Positions 25,239 through 33,505 of a DNA stretch of 49,224 nt are shown here, one piece after another (the stretch's first letter is position 1; each line of letters starts with the position of its first letter). Source of the stretch: JBHOQX01 sp042408595 (GTDB lineage: Bacteria > Chloroflexota > Chloroflexia > Chloroflexales > Roseiflexaceae). The DNA is taken from positions 1 to 49,224 of the forward strand of contig JBHOQX010000076.1 of the NCBI GenBank assembly GCA_042408595.1, in the 5' to 3' direction. Both the position numbers and the translations under genes were made by a program. The notes under the pieces are model-generated. The model searched no databases. It was not told the DNA's origin and was given only the letters and a program-made list of their open reading frames with translations.

Positions 25239-26534
25239 ATGCATCACCCCCCGGCCCTGACCGCCCATCGCCAACCTCCACCTCCAGGCATCCGTGTCGC
25301 GATCAGCGGAATGTTCTGGGCCGAGCCGAACGTCGGCAGCGGGCAGTACCTGCACGGATTGCTCGACGGGCTCGCGCGGGCCGCGCCGGAGGTGGAGGTT
25401 GTCCTGCTGCTGCCGTCCTCCCGTGCGCGGGCGGCGGGCGGCGGCCGAAGGACGAAACCCGGCTATACCGGCGGGCAAGGCGTTCCGGAGGGCCACAACC
25501 TGCGTGCGTGCTCCGCCCTCCCCCCCCCGTCGGCGGGCCGTCCGCTGGCCGTCGTCCACGTCCGCACCCCTTTCGATGGCCGGAGCGCCAACCTGGCGAA
25601 GCTCTGGTTCGAGCAGGTCGGCGTGCCGCGGGCGGCCGCGCGCCTGGGGGCCGATGTGCTGCACGTGCCGTATTTCGGCGCGCCGCTCGTCGCGCCGCTG
25701 CCGGTCGTGTGCTCGGTGCTCGATCTGATCCCGCTGCTCCTGCCAGAGTACCGCGGCCGTGCCGCGGTGCGCGCCTACATGCGCCTCGCCGCGCGGGCCG
25801 CCCGCCGGGCGGACGCGCTGATCGCCCTCTCCGAGGCGACGCGCGCCGACCTGCTGCGGTATTTTGGCTGCGCTCCGGAACGGGTGACGATCACGCCGCT
25901 CGCGCCCGGACCGCAGTATCACCCGCGCGACCCGGCCGCCGCCCGCGCCGAGGTGGCGGCGCGCTACGGGGTGCCCTCGCCGTTCATCTACTACATCGGC
26001 GGGTTGGACGCGCGCAAGAATGTCGCGATGCTCGTGCGCGCTTTCGGGCGGATGCGCCGCGCCGGCGGCCCGCCCGCCACCCTGGCGATCGCCGGGCGGG
26101 CCCTCGGCGGCGACCCGCGCCTGTTTCCCGATCTCGACGGGGAGATCGCCGCGCAAGGGCTCGGCGCGGCCATCCGGCGCATCCAGGTGCCGCCGGAGGA
26201 CAACCCACTGCTGTATGCCGCCGCGGCGGCCTTTGCCTACCCGTCGCGCTACGAGGGCTTTGGCCTGCCGCCGCTGGAGGCGATGGCCTGCGGCACGCCG
26301 GTGATCGCCGCCGCCGCCACAAGCTTGCCGGAGGTGGTGGGGGATGCGGCGCTGCTCGTGCCGCCGGACGACCAGGCGGGCTGGGCCGCGGCGCTCTGGC
26401 GGCTGCTCGCCGACGCCGGGCTGCGGGCCGAATTGCGCGCGCGTGGCCTGCGCCGGGCGGCGCAGTTCGATTATGCGCGCACGGCGCGCGAGACGGCGGG
26501 AGTCTATGCGCGCGTGGCCCGGCGGAGGCGCTAG
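25239..26534 (+). CDS. Family 4 glycosyltransferase with an unusual inserted loop
   Basis: 431 residues from ATG 25239; GTG 25197 is in frame upstream. GT-B motifs: VAISGMFWAEPNVGSGQYLHGLL, LDLIPLLLPEYRG, ALIALSEATRADLLRYFG, FIYYIGGLDARKNVAMLVRA, SRYEGFGLPPLEAMACGTPVIA (E-x7-E), and ATSLPEVVGDAALLV. After the second strand (LLLPSSRARAA) comes a basic/Gly/Pro-rich insert of about 30 residues (residues about 68-100) that does not look like GT4 sequence. It contains a run of nine C bases (25520-25528) in the coding strand. The insert may be an acquired repeat or a region of slippage. Confidence 0.85.
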   Translation: MHHPPALTAHRQPPPPGIRVAISGMFWAEPNVGSGQYLHGLLDGLARAAPEVEVVLLLPSSRARAAGGGRRTKPGYTGGQGVPEGHNLRACSALPPPSAGRPLAVVHVRTPFDGRSANLAKLWFEQVGVPRAAARLGADVLHVPYFGAPLVAPLPVVCSVLDLIPLLLPEYRGRAAVRAYMRLAARAARRADALIALSEATRADLLRYFGCAPERVTITPLAPGPQYHPRDPAAARAEVAARYGVPSPFIYYIGGLDARKNVAMLVRAFGRMRRAGGPPATLAIAGRALGGDPRLFPDLDGEIAAQGLGAAIRRIQVPPEDNPLLYAAAAAFAYPSRYEGFGLPPLEAMACGTPVIAAAATSLPEVVGDAALLVPPDDQAGWAAALWRLLADAGLRAELRARGLRRAAQFDYARTARETAGVYARVARRRR

Positions 26535-26541
26535 CACCGGG

Positions 26542-27741
26542 ATGACGGCGCCCGCCGAAACGCCTGCTGCCGCATATGCTCGATCGATGGCGACGCGTAC
26601 CGCAATGAACATTCTCCTGATCTCCCATGCGCTCGTGACCCGCTCGAACCACCGCCTGCCGGAGGAGCTGTCGCGCTATCCGGATGTTGCGCTGGCGGTC
26701 TTCGCGCCCGATTGGTGGCCGGAGGAGAGCCGCGCCGTTCGGCAGGAAAAGACGCACGACCCACGCTACCGCATCCACACCAGCCGCACGGTCTACCTGC
26801 GCGCCCCCGCGCCGAACCTCTTCCTGTACCGCGAGGGGCTGGCGCGGGCGTTGCGCGAGTTTCAGCCCGATATTCTGGACGTTCAGGAGGAGCCGTTCAG
26901 CGCGGCGATGGGCCAGGTGCTGGCGCTGCGCCGGCTGTTCGCGCCCCGCGCGCGGCTGCTCTTCTACTCGTTTCAGAACCTGCCGAAGCGCTACCCGCCG
27001 CCCTTCAGCCTGATCGAGCGCCGGGCCTACCGCGAGGCCGCCGCCGCCTGCGCCGCCACGGGCGAGATCGCGGCGGTGCTGCGGCGCAAGGGCTTCCGCG
27101 GGCGGATCGACATCAGCCCGCCCGGCGTCGATCCGCATGTCTTCCGCCCCATGCCCGAGGCCCGCCCCGCCGTCCGCGCCGCCCTGGGCATCCCCCCCGA
27201 CGCGCCGGTGCTCGGATTCCTCGGGCGGCTGACGCCGGAGAAGGGCGTGCAGGACATCGTCGCCGCGCTGCCGGCGCTGCCGCCCGCCACCCGCCTGCTG
27301 GTCGTCGGCGGCGGGGCGCGCGGCCCGCTTGCGGCCCAGGCCGCGGCGCTCGGCGTCGGCGGGCGGCTGGTCTTCGCCGGGGCGATCGACCGGCTGGAGG
27401 CCCCGCGCTACCTGAGCGCGATGGACGTGCTGCTCGTGCCGTCGCGCACGACGCCGCGCTGGAAGGAGCAGTTCGGTCGGGTGATCATCGAGGCGGCGCT
27501 GTGCGGCCTGCCGGTGATCGGCAGCGACAGCGGCGCGATCCCGGAGGTTGTCGGCGAGGCCGGCGTGATCGTCCGCGAGGGCGATGTCGCCGGGCTGGCC
27601 GCCGCCGCGCGGCTGCTGCTGGCGCAGCCGGCGCTCGCCGCGGAGCTGGCGCGGCGGGCGCGGGCGCGGGCGCTGGAGCGCTTCACCTGGGAGCGGGTGG
27701 CCGCCGGGCGCTACCGGCTGTATCAGGAGGTGCTGGCGTAG
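26542..27741 (+). CDS. Family 4 glycosyltransferase
   Basis: 399 residues from ATG 26542; ATGs at 26587 and 26605 are also possible, and MNILLISHALVTRSNHRLPE at 26605 is where homology would be expected to begin. Donor-domain signatures are GFLGRLTPEKGVQDIVAAL, FAGAIDRLEAPRYLSAMDVLLVPSRTTPRWKEQFGRVIIEAALCG and GSDSGAIPEVVG. The PRWKEQFGRV(I)IEA motif places it in a subgroup seen in exopolysaccharide loci. It lies 7 bases after the preceding GT4 gene and is probably co-transcribed with it. Confidence 0.86.
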   Translation: MTAPAETPAAAYARSMATRTAMNILLISHALVTRSNHRLPEELSRYPDVALAVFAPDWWPEESRAVRQEKTHDPRYRIHTSRTVYLRAPAPNLFLYREGLARALREFQPDILDVQEEPFSAAMGQVLALRRLFAPRARLLFYSFQNLPKRYPPPFSLIERRAYREAAAACAATGEIAAVLRRKGFRGRIDISPPGVDPHVFRPMPEARPAVRAALGIPPDAPVLGFLGRLTPEKGVQDIVAALPALPPATRLLVVGGGARGPLAAQAAALGVGGRLVFAGAIDRLEAPRYLSAMDVLLVPSRTTPRWKEQFGRVIIEAALCGLPVIGSDSGAIPEVVGEAGVIVREGDVAGLAAAARLLLAQPALAAELARRARARALERFTWERVAAGRYRLYQEVLA

Positions 27742-27812
27742 TGCGTCTGCTGGGCGATGGATGCCGGGCCGCTCGATGAATAGATTGTCATCTCGAGCGC
27801 AGGGTGGTCTGC

Positions 27813-27818
27813 TATACT
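27813..27818 (+). promoter_or_regulatory. Extended -10 promoter element of the metzincin-like gene
   Basis: TGCTATACT (TATACT with a TGN extension) 120 bases upstream of the start codon. No -35 with normal spacing; TTGTCA at 27785 is too far (22 bases). Extended -10 promoters tolerate a poor -35. Confidence 0.45.
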
Positions 27819-27937
27819 GGAATCAAATCCCACGGACGTTATCTCGGGCTCGATGCAAGGCGTACGCATGCGCCGCGGCGTCGGTTGCGTCTGGCTTGCC
27901 CGCGCAACCACGCCTGTAGCGCCTGAAAGGGAGGACC

Positions 27938-29935
27938 ATGGAGAAACTGCGTTCCGTGCTGGGATGGATCGGCGGTCTGCTCGCCCTACAGCTCGTTCTC
28001 GCGCTGCCGTTCCTCATCCCGGCAACCGCCCGCGCCGCCAGCTACACGCATCTCAACCCGGGCGGCCCGGCGAATCTGGCAGAAACCGTGCCGGTCAATA
28101 TCGTGTTTGTCGGCTACGAACCGGAGGAGGTCAACCAGACAGCGTTCCTGGCGGCGCTACCGCAGCAGTACAGCCCGGTTATCCGCTCGCGGCTGTGGTA
28201 TGGCGTCGAGGAACTGCTCGGACTGCATTATCGCTACGACTACCGTGTGGTCTACACCAACGACGCCTACGAACGCCGTTTCTTCAACTACCTCTCGTCG
28301 ATCGCCACGCCGGCGGATCTTACGCTGTACCAGCAGCTCTACAACGATCAGCAGCGGAACGTGCGCGATGTGGCCGACAACCACTTTATCGATGCGCCAA
28401 GCGTCGAAAAGTGGCTGGCGAAGAATCCGCCCGGCGGCGTCGATACCCGGCGGAACACAGTTTACTTCATCAACTGGTGGGGCAACGGCACAAGCCCGCG
28501 GCCGGGATTCAAGCACCACGTCTACACCAAGTTCGGCGAGCCGGACCCCGACACCGGCTACGACTTCGGCAGAAACCGCGCGAGCCGCAAAATCATCGCC
28601 TGGGGCGGCACCACCCCGGATGACCCGCAGACCGGCCTGGGCGGTACCTACCGCGTCTGGTTCTACGACCTGTCCGCCGGCCCCGAGTCGTTCACCGACA
28701 ACTGGAATGTGGACGAGCCCGACCTCGACGGCGACGGTGTCGAGGAATACCGTATGCCACCGGTCTGGGAGTATTTCGCGCCGAACGGCTACCGCCCGGC
28801 CAGCGCCCTCACCGGCGATATCGCCAAGATCGCGCGCTATGTGGCGATCAATCTGCTGTTCACCCCTTCCCCGATCTATCCGCCCGGCTACACACCGAAG
28901 CGGCTGCCGGGCCAGATCAATCTGGATTTCACAGTGTATGAAGGGACATCCGGCGTCAACGCCACCCGCGACTACCTCAAACCGGGATACGTTCTCGAAC
29001 GGGTGCAGAAGGTACACCGGGTGCCGTACACCTACGATGTGCAGACCTACAAGCTGAACAGCAAGACCCGCTCGTGTTACTACCGCTACGCGGCGTTGTT
29101 GAACAATCCGGGCCTTGTGCCGAGCGTGCCGTGCTACCGCGAGTACAGCCAGTATCCGGGCGAGGCCAGCCTGTTCCTGGACAACGCCCTGAACCTCGGC
29201 CGCATCCGCGACGGCCATGGCGGTGAGTATGAGGCACCGGTGATCAACTATGCGGTCGAGGATGTCGATAACCCCGTGCCCGCCTTCCCGCCATTCCTGG
29301 GCCTGGCGGACGACAACTGGCTCGACGGAACGCAGAGCTTCACCTACAACATCCTGTCGCCCGCGATCATCGGCGCCGGGTACGGCCTGACGACCACCGA
29401 CATCCACGAGTACGGCCACCACCTGGCGCTCAGCCACCCGCACGACGGCTACGACTACGAGCAGGGGATCGATTACGGCGTGTCGGGCGACTTCTACTTC
29501 ACCTGGTCGGGGACCGAGAGCAACTCGATCATGAGTTACATCGATCTGAACTGGGACTACAGCCAGTTCGACCGGGACAACATCAACCGCTTCTACGCCG
29601 CGGCCTACATCGCGAACGCCAACGGGATCGCCGCGGACGTCCTGGCGAGCCCGAACGGCGCGGCGGCCGCCGCCGATCTCCAGGCCGCCGATGCTGCTAT
29701 CGGTGCGGCCACGGCGGCTTTGGCGCGCCACGATTACCCCGCGACCTTCGACAACGCCAAGCTGGCCTATGAGACGGTGCGCGCCGGCGCCGCCAGGGCT
29801 GGCGTGGCTGTGCAGCCGAGCGACAGGGGCGTCTTTGTGCAGCCGCCGGCCGGCCGTGTGCCCATCGTGCAGCAGCGCAAGATCGAAACGACGGTCGACC
29901 GGCTCGGCCCGAACGCGCACCGCCTGCGGCCGTAG
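27938..29935 (+). CDS. Secreted metzincin-like zinc metalloprotease
   Basis: 665 residues from ATG 27938 with GGGAGGA upstream. A Sec signal peptide covers about residues 1-34 (LLALQLVLALPFLIPATARA). The mature protein has a long N-terminal part without recognised motifs and a DLDGDGVEE acidic loop that may bind calcium. The catalytic motif HEYGHHLALSH (H490, E491, H494, H500) matches the metzincin pattern HExxHxxxxxH, and SIMSY (Met532) is a candidate Met-turn about 32 residues later. Ala stands where most metzincins have the conserved Gly. The C-terminal 100 residues are Ala-rich and helical, then basic. No substrate can be assigned. It is a single-gene unit with its own promoter and a palindromic terminator-like element. 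Confidence 0.78.
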   Translation: MEKLRSVLGWIGGLLALQLVLALPFLIPATARAASYTHLNPGGPANLAETVPVNIVFVGYEPEEVNQTAFLAALPQQYSPVIRSRLWYGVEELLGLHYRYDYRVVYTNDAYERRFFNYLSSIATPADLTLYQQLYNDQQRNVRDVADNHFIDAPSVEKWLAKNPPGGVDTRRNTVYFINWWGNGTSPRPGFKHHVYTKFGEPDPDTGYDFGRNRASRKIIAWGGTTPDDPQTGLGGTYRVWFYDLSAGPESFTDNWNVDEPDLDGDGVEEYRMPPVWEYFAPNGYRPASALTGDIAKIARYVAINLLFTPSPIYPPGYTPKRLPGQINLDFTVYEGTSGVNATRDYLKPGYVLERVQKVHRVPYTYDVQTYKLNSKTRSCYYRYAALLNNPGLVPSVPCYREYSQYPGEASLFLDNALNLGRIRDGHGGEYEAPVINYAVEDVDNPVPAFPPFLGLADDNWLDGTQSFTYNILSPAIIGAGYGLTTTDIHEYGHHLALSHPHDGYDYEQGIDYGVSGDFYFTWSGTESNSIMSYIDLNWDYSQFDRDNINRFYAAAYIANANGIAADVLASPNGAAAAADLQAADAAIGAATAALARHDYPATFDNAKLAYETVRAGAARAGVAVQPSDRGVFVQPPAGRVPIVQQRKIETTVDRLGPNAHRLRP

Positions 29936-29956
29936 CCCGCATGCACCACCTCGCCA

Positions 29957-29992
29957 CCGCGACAGCCGGCGCCATGGCGCCGGCTGTCGCGG
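29957..29992. terminator. 36-bp perfect palindrome between convergent genes
   Basis: Two 18-base arms (CCGCGACAGCCGGCGCCA and its exact complement) without a spacer. It begins 22 bases after the protease stop and ends 23 bases before the stop of the convergent gene at 30015, the right place for a bidirectional terminator. T-runs are lacking on both sides. Confidence 0.65.
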
Positions 29993-30014
29993 TGCTGTCG
30001 GTTCGCTGCATAGG

Positions 30015-30290
30015 CTAGCGGACAGCGCCCCGGCGGATGAGGTTCACGATCGCCAGCAGGATGACCGCGCCGACGAACGACACGATCAGCGCGCCGATGC
30101 TGAAGTTGCTGTCGTTGATAGTCGACCCGCCGATGCCCAGAAAGCTGAACACCAGCCCGCCAATGAACGCGCCGACGATTCCGACGATGATGTTCAGCAG
30201 GGCGCCCTGCTGCGCATCGGTCCGCATCACGATGCTGGCCAGCCAGCCGACCAGCGCGCCGAACACGAGCCAAAGGATGAAGTTGATCAT
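30015..30290 (-). CDS. GlsB/YeaQ/YmgE-family membrane protein
   Basis: 91 residues with three hydrophobic helices: INFILWLVFGALVGWLASIV, LLNIIVGIVGAFIGGLVFSFLG and ALIVSFVGAVILLAIVNLI. The pattern GALVGWLAS...N(I)IVGIVGAFIGG is diagnostic of the transglycosylase-associated/GlsB family, small stress-linked inner-membrane proteins of unclear mechanism. Start ATG 30290 has AAGGGGGAA about 10 bases upstream. It stands downstream of nrdJ on the same strand but is separated from it by a strong palindrome. Confidence 0.93.
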   Translation of the reverse strand: MINFILWLVFGALVGWLASIVMRTDAQQGALLNIIVGIVGAFIGGLVFSFLGIGGSTINDSNFSIGALIVSFVGAVILLAIVNLIRRGAVR

Positions 30291-30388
30291 GGCGCCGTTC
30301 CCCCTTGTCCTTTCCTTGCCGGGCGCTTGCGCCGCGCCCGCAAACTGTCGTACGGAGGATCAAAGCAAGAGGTGTGCCACGGCACAGC

Positions 30389-30420
30389 ACGGGGCGTGGC
30401 GCCGCGGCGCCACGCCCCGT
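30389..30420. terminator. 32-bp perfect palindrome downstream of nrdJ
   Basis: Two 16-base arms (ACGGGGCGTGGCGCCG and its exact complement), no spacer, 25 bases beyond the nrdJ stop. TTTT follows only on the plus strand (30420-30423), so termination of the minus-strand nrdJ message would rely on the hairpin alone. Confidence 0.6.
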
Positions 30421-30445
30421 TTTCAGATCCTCGGTGAAGCGACCC

Positions 30446-32755
30446 TCACCCGCGCGGAACGATCTCTACCTCGCAGGCCCCGCTGGCGCAGGCCAGTTCC
30501 TGGGCGGCGGTGGTCAAGTCTTCCTCTTCGTAGCGCCAGATCTTGCTAAAATCCACCGTCGGGAAAGCGGCGGCCAGCTTCTCGTACTCCTCCTTCGTGA
30601 TCTCGACATACGGCATCTGGGCGTACTGCGCGTCGAACGACGGCAGGAAGGACAGCCCGCCGATCTCGTCGCGGTGCTCCCAGACCCACTTCATCAGATC
30701 GAGCACTTCGTCGGGGCGGTAGGTGATAGTGCAGCTTGGATTGTGCTCGGTCCAGTACAGCTTGTTCTGCAGCCAGAACTCGCACTGCTCGATCGCCGAG
30801 CGCTGGTTGCGTGTGATCGCGCCGGCCGGCGCCTTCACCGGGAAGTGGACCACCCAGGTGTTGGCGGTCTCGGCGGTCTGACCGTTCTCCGGGTCCATCG
30901 GCGCGCCGGCGTCGCGCAGCACCTTGAACAGCGGCGAGTGCGCGGCGACCCGCACGTTGCGGATGTAGTACGGCGCCCAGCGGGCATGCAGGCCGGAGGC
31001 GCAGTCCAGGAGCTGCGAAGAGTTGCCGGACGGCTTGACGCAGGTGATCGCCGCCGACGGGTTGATGCCAAGCGCCTGGGCGGTCTGGCGGTTCACCTCG
31101 ATGGCGATCTCCTTCAGCCGGCGCTTGACCTGCGCGTCCTGCGCGGCGGGGCTGTCCATCTGCCCGGTGATGTCGACGCCGAGCAGCCGCTCCTCCTCGC
31201 AATTCTGCTTCCACATCGGCCGCAGGCCGGGGAAGTTCGTCGCCATGCTCTGGATAGTGCCGATGATCGTGGCGATCTCGACCTTGTCCCGCAGGGTCTC
31301 GAAAGTATCCTCGGCGCGGGCGACAGCGGCGCTCAGGTTGCAGAACTGCCACGGCCTGAGCAGGATCTCACCACACGGATTGGTGCCCCACTCCGCCTCC
31401 GCCCGCCGCGCCGGCTTCATCACCTGCGCCGCCTCGCGGTTGAAGATCCCTGGCTCGCCGCGCTCGGATTCGACCATCTCCATGAAATGACGGATGAACT
31501 CGCGCTGCGTCAGCCCGCCACGCGGCCAGACCGCCGAGTTGTTCGCGTTCCAGCGCTGGCTGTTGTCGCGTTCGAAGTCGCCGCTCTTCGCCAGGCGCAT
31601 CTCGTCGTCGTCGTAGTCGAAGAGCGAGATCATCGCAGTGCGCCGCACCCCACCGCTCACCGCCGCGTTGCCGACAGCGCACATCATGTCGTGGGCGTCG
31701 ATCGGGCGCAGGAACGAGCCCTGGCGCGCCAGGATGCGCGAGCGGACGAACTCCAGCATCACGCGGAACGGCTCCGGGCCGGAGGCGCGCCCACCCTTGG
31801 TGCGCAGCGGCGCGCCGGCCGGGCGCAACTGTGACAGGTCAAAGCGCACATCCCCGCCGGCGAACCAGGTCTCCAGCCCGTAGCGCAGCGCCTCGGCCCA
31901 GCCCTCGGCCGAATCTTCGACGGTGAACAGGTCCGGGGCGGCACCGGTCTGCCGCTTGATCCGTGGGAAGTTCTCGACATACCGGCTCTCGACCGAGAAG
32001 CCGACGCCGCAGCCGGCCATCGAGATAATCAACGCCTCGACGAACGAATCGATGCTCTCGACCGGCTGGTACGAGCAGTTGTAGATCGCGATCGCGTTGC
32101 GCCGCGCCGCCGGCCCAGCCATCGCCAGCAGGCGCATAGACGGCATGGCGCGCATCTCCAGGATGCCGAGCCGGATGCGCTCATACGTTTCGCGCGGCAG
32201 CCGGTCGCCGGCCAATTCGTAGAGGAAGGCGACCGAGCGGTCGACCGTCTCGATCCACGTCTCGCGCCGGCCAAGCTCGTAATTGAAGCGCGCGTATTTA
32301 TCGAAAAACTGGAACTGCTGGAGCGGCGTCGGAAAGTAGCGCTTCGACTCGTCGAAGGCCTGGCGCACCTCCTCGGGGATGGGCCGCTCCTCACGCTGCT
32401 TGGCGTGCTCGGCGCGATAGAGGATGTAGCGCTTGGCCGCCTCGAACTCGCCCGCCGCCTGGAGCACCAGTTCGACCGTATCCTGCACGCCCTCGACGGT
32501 CGGCGGCTGGCCGTGCGACTTGGCGGCGATGATGTTGACCACCCGCCGCGCCAGTTCGTCGATCGGGGTGTCCGGCGTCCGGTCGAAGCTGGCGAAACAG
32601 CGCGCCATGGCGCGCTCGATCCGGCCGATATCGAACGGGACAACCCGCCCGCTGCGCTTGATGATCGTCGTTGGAACGACGACACCGCTCTCTCCTGCGC
32701 CCGCTGGATAGTGAGACGCGCTTCCGTTCATCGGCGCAAGCTCCTGCACCGTCAT
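30446..32755 (-). CDS. nrdJ: Adenosylcobalamin-dependent (class II) ribonucleotide reductase
   Basis: 769 residues. It reduces ribonucleotides to deoxyribonucleotides using adenosylcobalamin. An N-terminal ATP-cone (about 28-115, IIKRSGRVVPFDIGRIERAM) is followed by a catalytic barrel resembling the monomeric Lactobacillus leichmannii reductase: IYNCSYQP (first active-site Cys), GCGVGFSVES, GNAAVSGGVRR, WNANNSAV, EWGTNPCGEI (radical Cys), FCNLSA, ITCVKPSGNSSQLL and SCTITY. The tail ACASGAC has the C-x4-C redox pair expected for thioredoxin coupling. Start ATG 32755 has a perfect AGGAGG 7 bases upstream; the longer frame is not used. A promoter and DnaA-box-like sites lie upstream. Confidence 0.96.
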   Translation of the reverse strand: MTVQELAPMNGSASHYPAGAGESGVVVPTTIIKRSGRVVPFDIGRIERAMARCFASFDRTPDTPIDELARRVVNIIAAKSHGQPPTVEGVQDTVELVLQAAGEFEAAKRYILYRAEHAKQREERPIPEEVRQAFDESKRYFPTPLQQFQFFDKYARFNYELGRRETWIETVDRSVAFLYELAGDRLPRETYERIRLGILEMRAMPSMRLLAMAGPAARRNAIAIYNCSYQPVESIDSFVEALIISMAGCGVGFSVESRYVENFPRIKRQTGAAPDLFTVEDSAEGWAEALRYGLETWFAGGDVRFDLSQLRPAGAPLRTKGGRASGPEPFRVMLEFVRSRILARQGSFLRPIDAHDMMCAVGNAAVSGGVRRTAMISLFDYDDDEMRLAKSGDFERDNSQRWNANNSAVWPRGGLTQREFIRHFMEMVESERGEPGIFNREAAQVMKPARRAEAEWGTNPCGEILLRPWQFCNLSAAVARAEDTFETLRDKVEIATIIGTIQSMATNFPGLRPMWKQNCEEERLLGVDITGQMDSPAAQDAQVKRRLKEIAIEVNRQTAQALGINPSAAITCVKPSGNSSQLLDCASGLHARWAPYYIRNVRVAAHSPLFKVLRDAGAPMDPENGQTAETANTWVVHFPVKAPAGAITRNQRSAIEQCEFWLQNKLYWTEHNPSCTITYRPDEVLDLMKWVWEHRDEIGGLSFLPSFDAQYAQMPYVEITKEEYEKLAAAFPTVDFSKIWRYEEEDLTTAAQELACASGACEVEIVPRG

Positions 32756-32894
32756 CAGGTAGCCTCCTCCCATTATGCTAAGCCGCCGGGGACTGCTCCG
32801 GCAGAAAGCCGCACGGCTGCGGACACAAAAAGCGCCACAGCGCCGCAGCAGGGATCGCTCCGGCGCCACGGACGCCCGTGGTGCGCTATGATCG

Positions 32895-32923
32895 TATGTA
32901 AAGTAAAAGCAGCGTTAGGTCAA
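32895..32923 (-). promoter_or_regulatory. Predicted promoter of nrdJ
   Basis: TTGACC (32923-32918) and TACATA (32900-32895) on the minus strand, spacer 17 bases. The -35 is strong and the -10 weak (3 of 6), which would suit an activated promoter. About 140 bases separate it from the nrdJ start. Confidence 0.5.
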
Positions 32924-32970
32924 CTCCACCGCTGCCGGGAAGGCGAGGAAAGGCCGGGTTGTGGCGGTAC

Positions 32971-33002
32971 TTATCCACAGGCAATCCACATTTTGTGGGG
33001 AT
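32971..33002. promoter_or_regulatory. DnaA-box-like cluster upstream of nrdJ
   Basis: TTATCCACA (32971-32979) is a perfect E. coli-type DnaA box. ATCCACA repeats at 32984-32990 and an inverted TGTGGGGAT lies at 32994-33002. The cluster begins about 48 bases upstream of the predicted nrdJ -35. DnaA regulates ribonucleotide reductase genes in some bacteria; here it is an inference. Confidence 0.5.
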
Positions 33003-33138
33003 AGGGCGGTTGGAGTTCCTAAATCTAGTGCGGGCAGTGTATCACACCAGGCAAGCGCTGTCAAGGGGTATCGCGGACGAATAATAAGTCTTTACAACAG
33101 GTCGTATGGCCGGCCGTCTGGCCCGGCCGTCCGGCCGA

Positions 33139-33167
33139 TTGCGCGCGCCGCATGAATGTGCTATACT
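33139..33167 (+). promoter_or_regulatory. Predicted promoter of the serS T-box operon
   Basis: TTGCGC (33139-33144) and TATACT (33162-33167), spacer 17 bases, with TGC before the -10 (extended). Both hexamers equal those of the nusA promoter. Confidence 0.7.
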
Positions 33168-33173
33168 TCCCGC

Positions 33174-33491
33174 AGAGACGCCGACGGAGACAAGTCGGGC
33201 GGCGCTGGCTCGCAGAGAGCCGCCGGCTGGTGCGAGGCGGCAGCCCGGCGCGCCCCGATTCCACTCCCGAGTCGCCGGGGACGCCCGGAGCGCACGACGA
33301 CCGCAGCACGACGGACGATAGCGTGTCCACGCGCCGTTCGTTGCAGACCGTTCGCCGTCCCGCTTCGCGGCCCAACCCGCGCCGGTTGCGCCCGATATCG
33401 CGCAGTCGAGTTCGCCGCGCTCACCGCCCGGCGGATGAAGGTGGCACCACGGGAGCCTCGCTCTCGTCCTTCGCAGGACGGGGGCGTTTTT
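33174..33491 (+). promoter_or_regulatory. T-box riboswitch, serine specificity
   Basis: A T-box leader: RNA that reads the charging state of a tRNA and switches between terminator and antiterminator. Visible elements are GAGACAAG in the base of stem I, the AGAGAGCC...GGCTGGTGCGAGG segment (33214-33237), and CACTCCCGAGT after the specifier. The T-box proper GAAGGTGGCACCACGGG is at 33437-33453, and a terminator at 33459-33491. The candidate specifier codon is UCC (33260-33262, in GATTCCACT), a serine codon. The T-box UGGC would pair with GCCA, fitting the G discriminator of tRNA-Ser. Downstream are two Nudix genes and serS, so all three are probably induced by uncharged tRNA-Ser. Confidence 0.85.
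33459..33491 (+). terminator. T-box intrinsic terminator
   Basis: A 12-bp stem (CGCTCTCGTCCT / AGGACGGGGGCG, two G-T pairs) with a TCGC loop, then TTTTT at 33487-33491. It ends 14 bases before the start codon of the first Nudix gene. Confidence 0.85.
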
Positions 33492-33505
33492 GTTTGCGAG
33501 GGGAT

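Noticed and set aside
28157..29920. 587-residue minus-strand frame opposite the metalloprotease gene
   Set aside because: Antisense shadow of a strongly biased gene. The plus strand has a signal peptide, catalytic motif, promoter and ribosome-binding site; the minus frame has none.
32925..32985. Segment CTGCCGGGAAGGCGAGG resembling the end of a cobalamin riboswitch near a B12-dependent reductase
   Set aside because: It is on the strand opposite to nrdJ, lacks the B12 box and the rest of the conserved core, and is followed by no B12-related gene on its own strand.
33152..33505. N-terminal 118-residue extension of the first Nudix protein
   Set aside because: The region is the T-box leader with its terminator; translation there would disrupt the riboswitch and the sequence is not protein-like.
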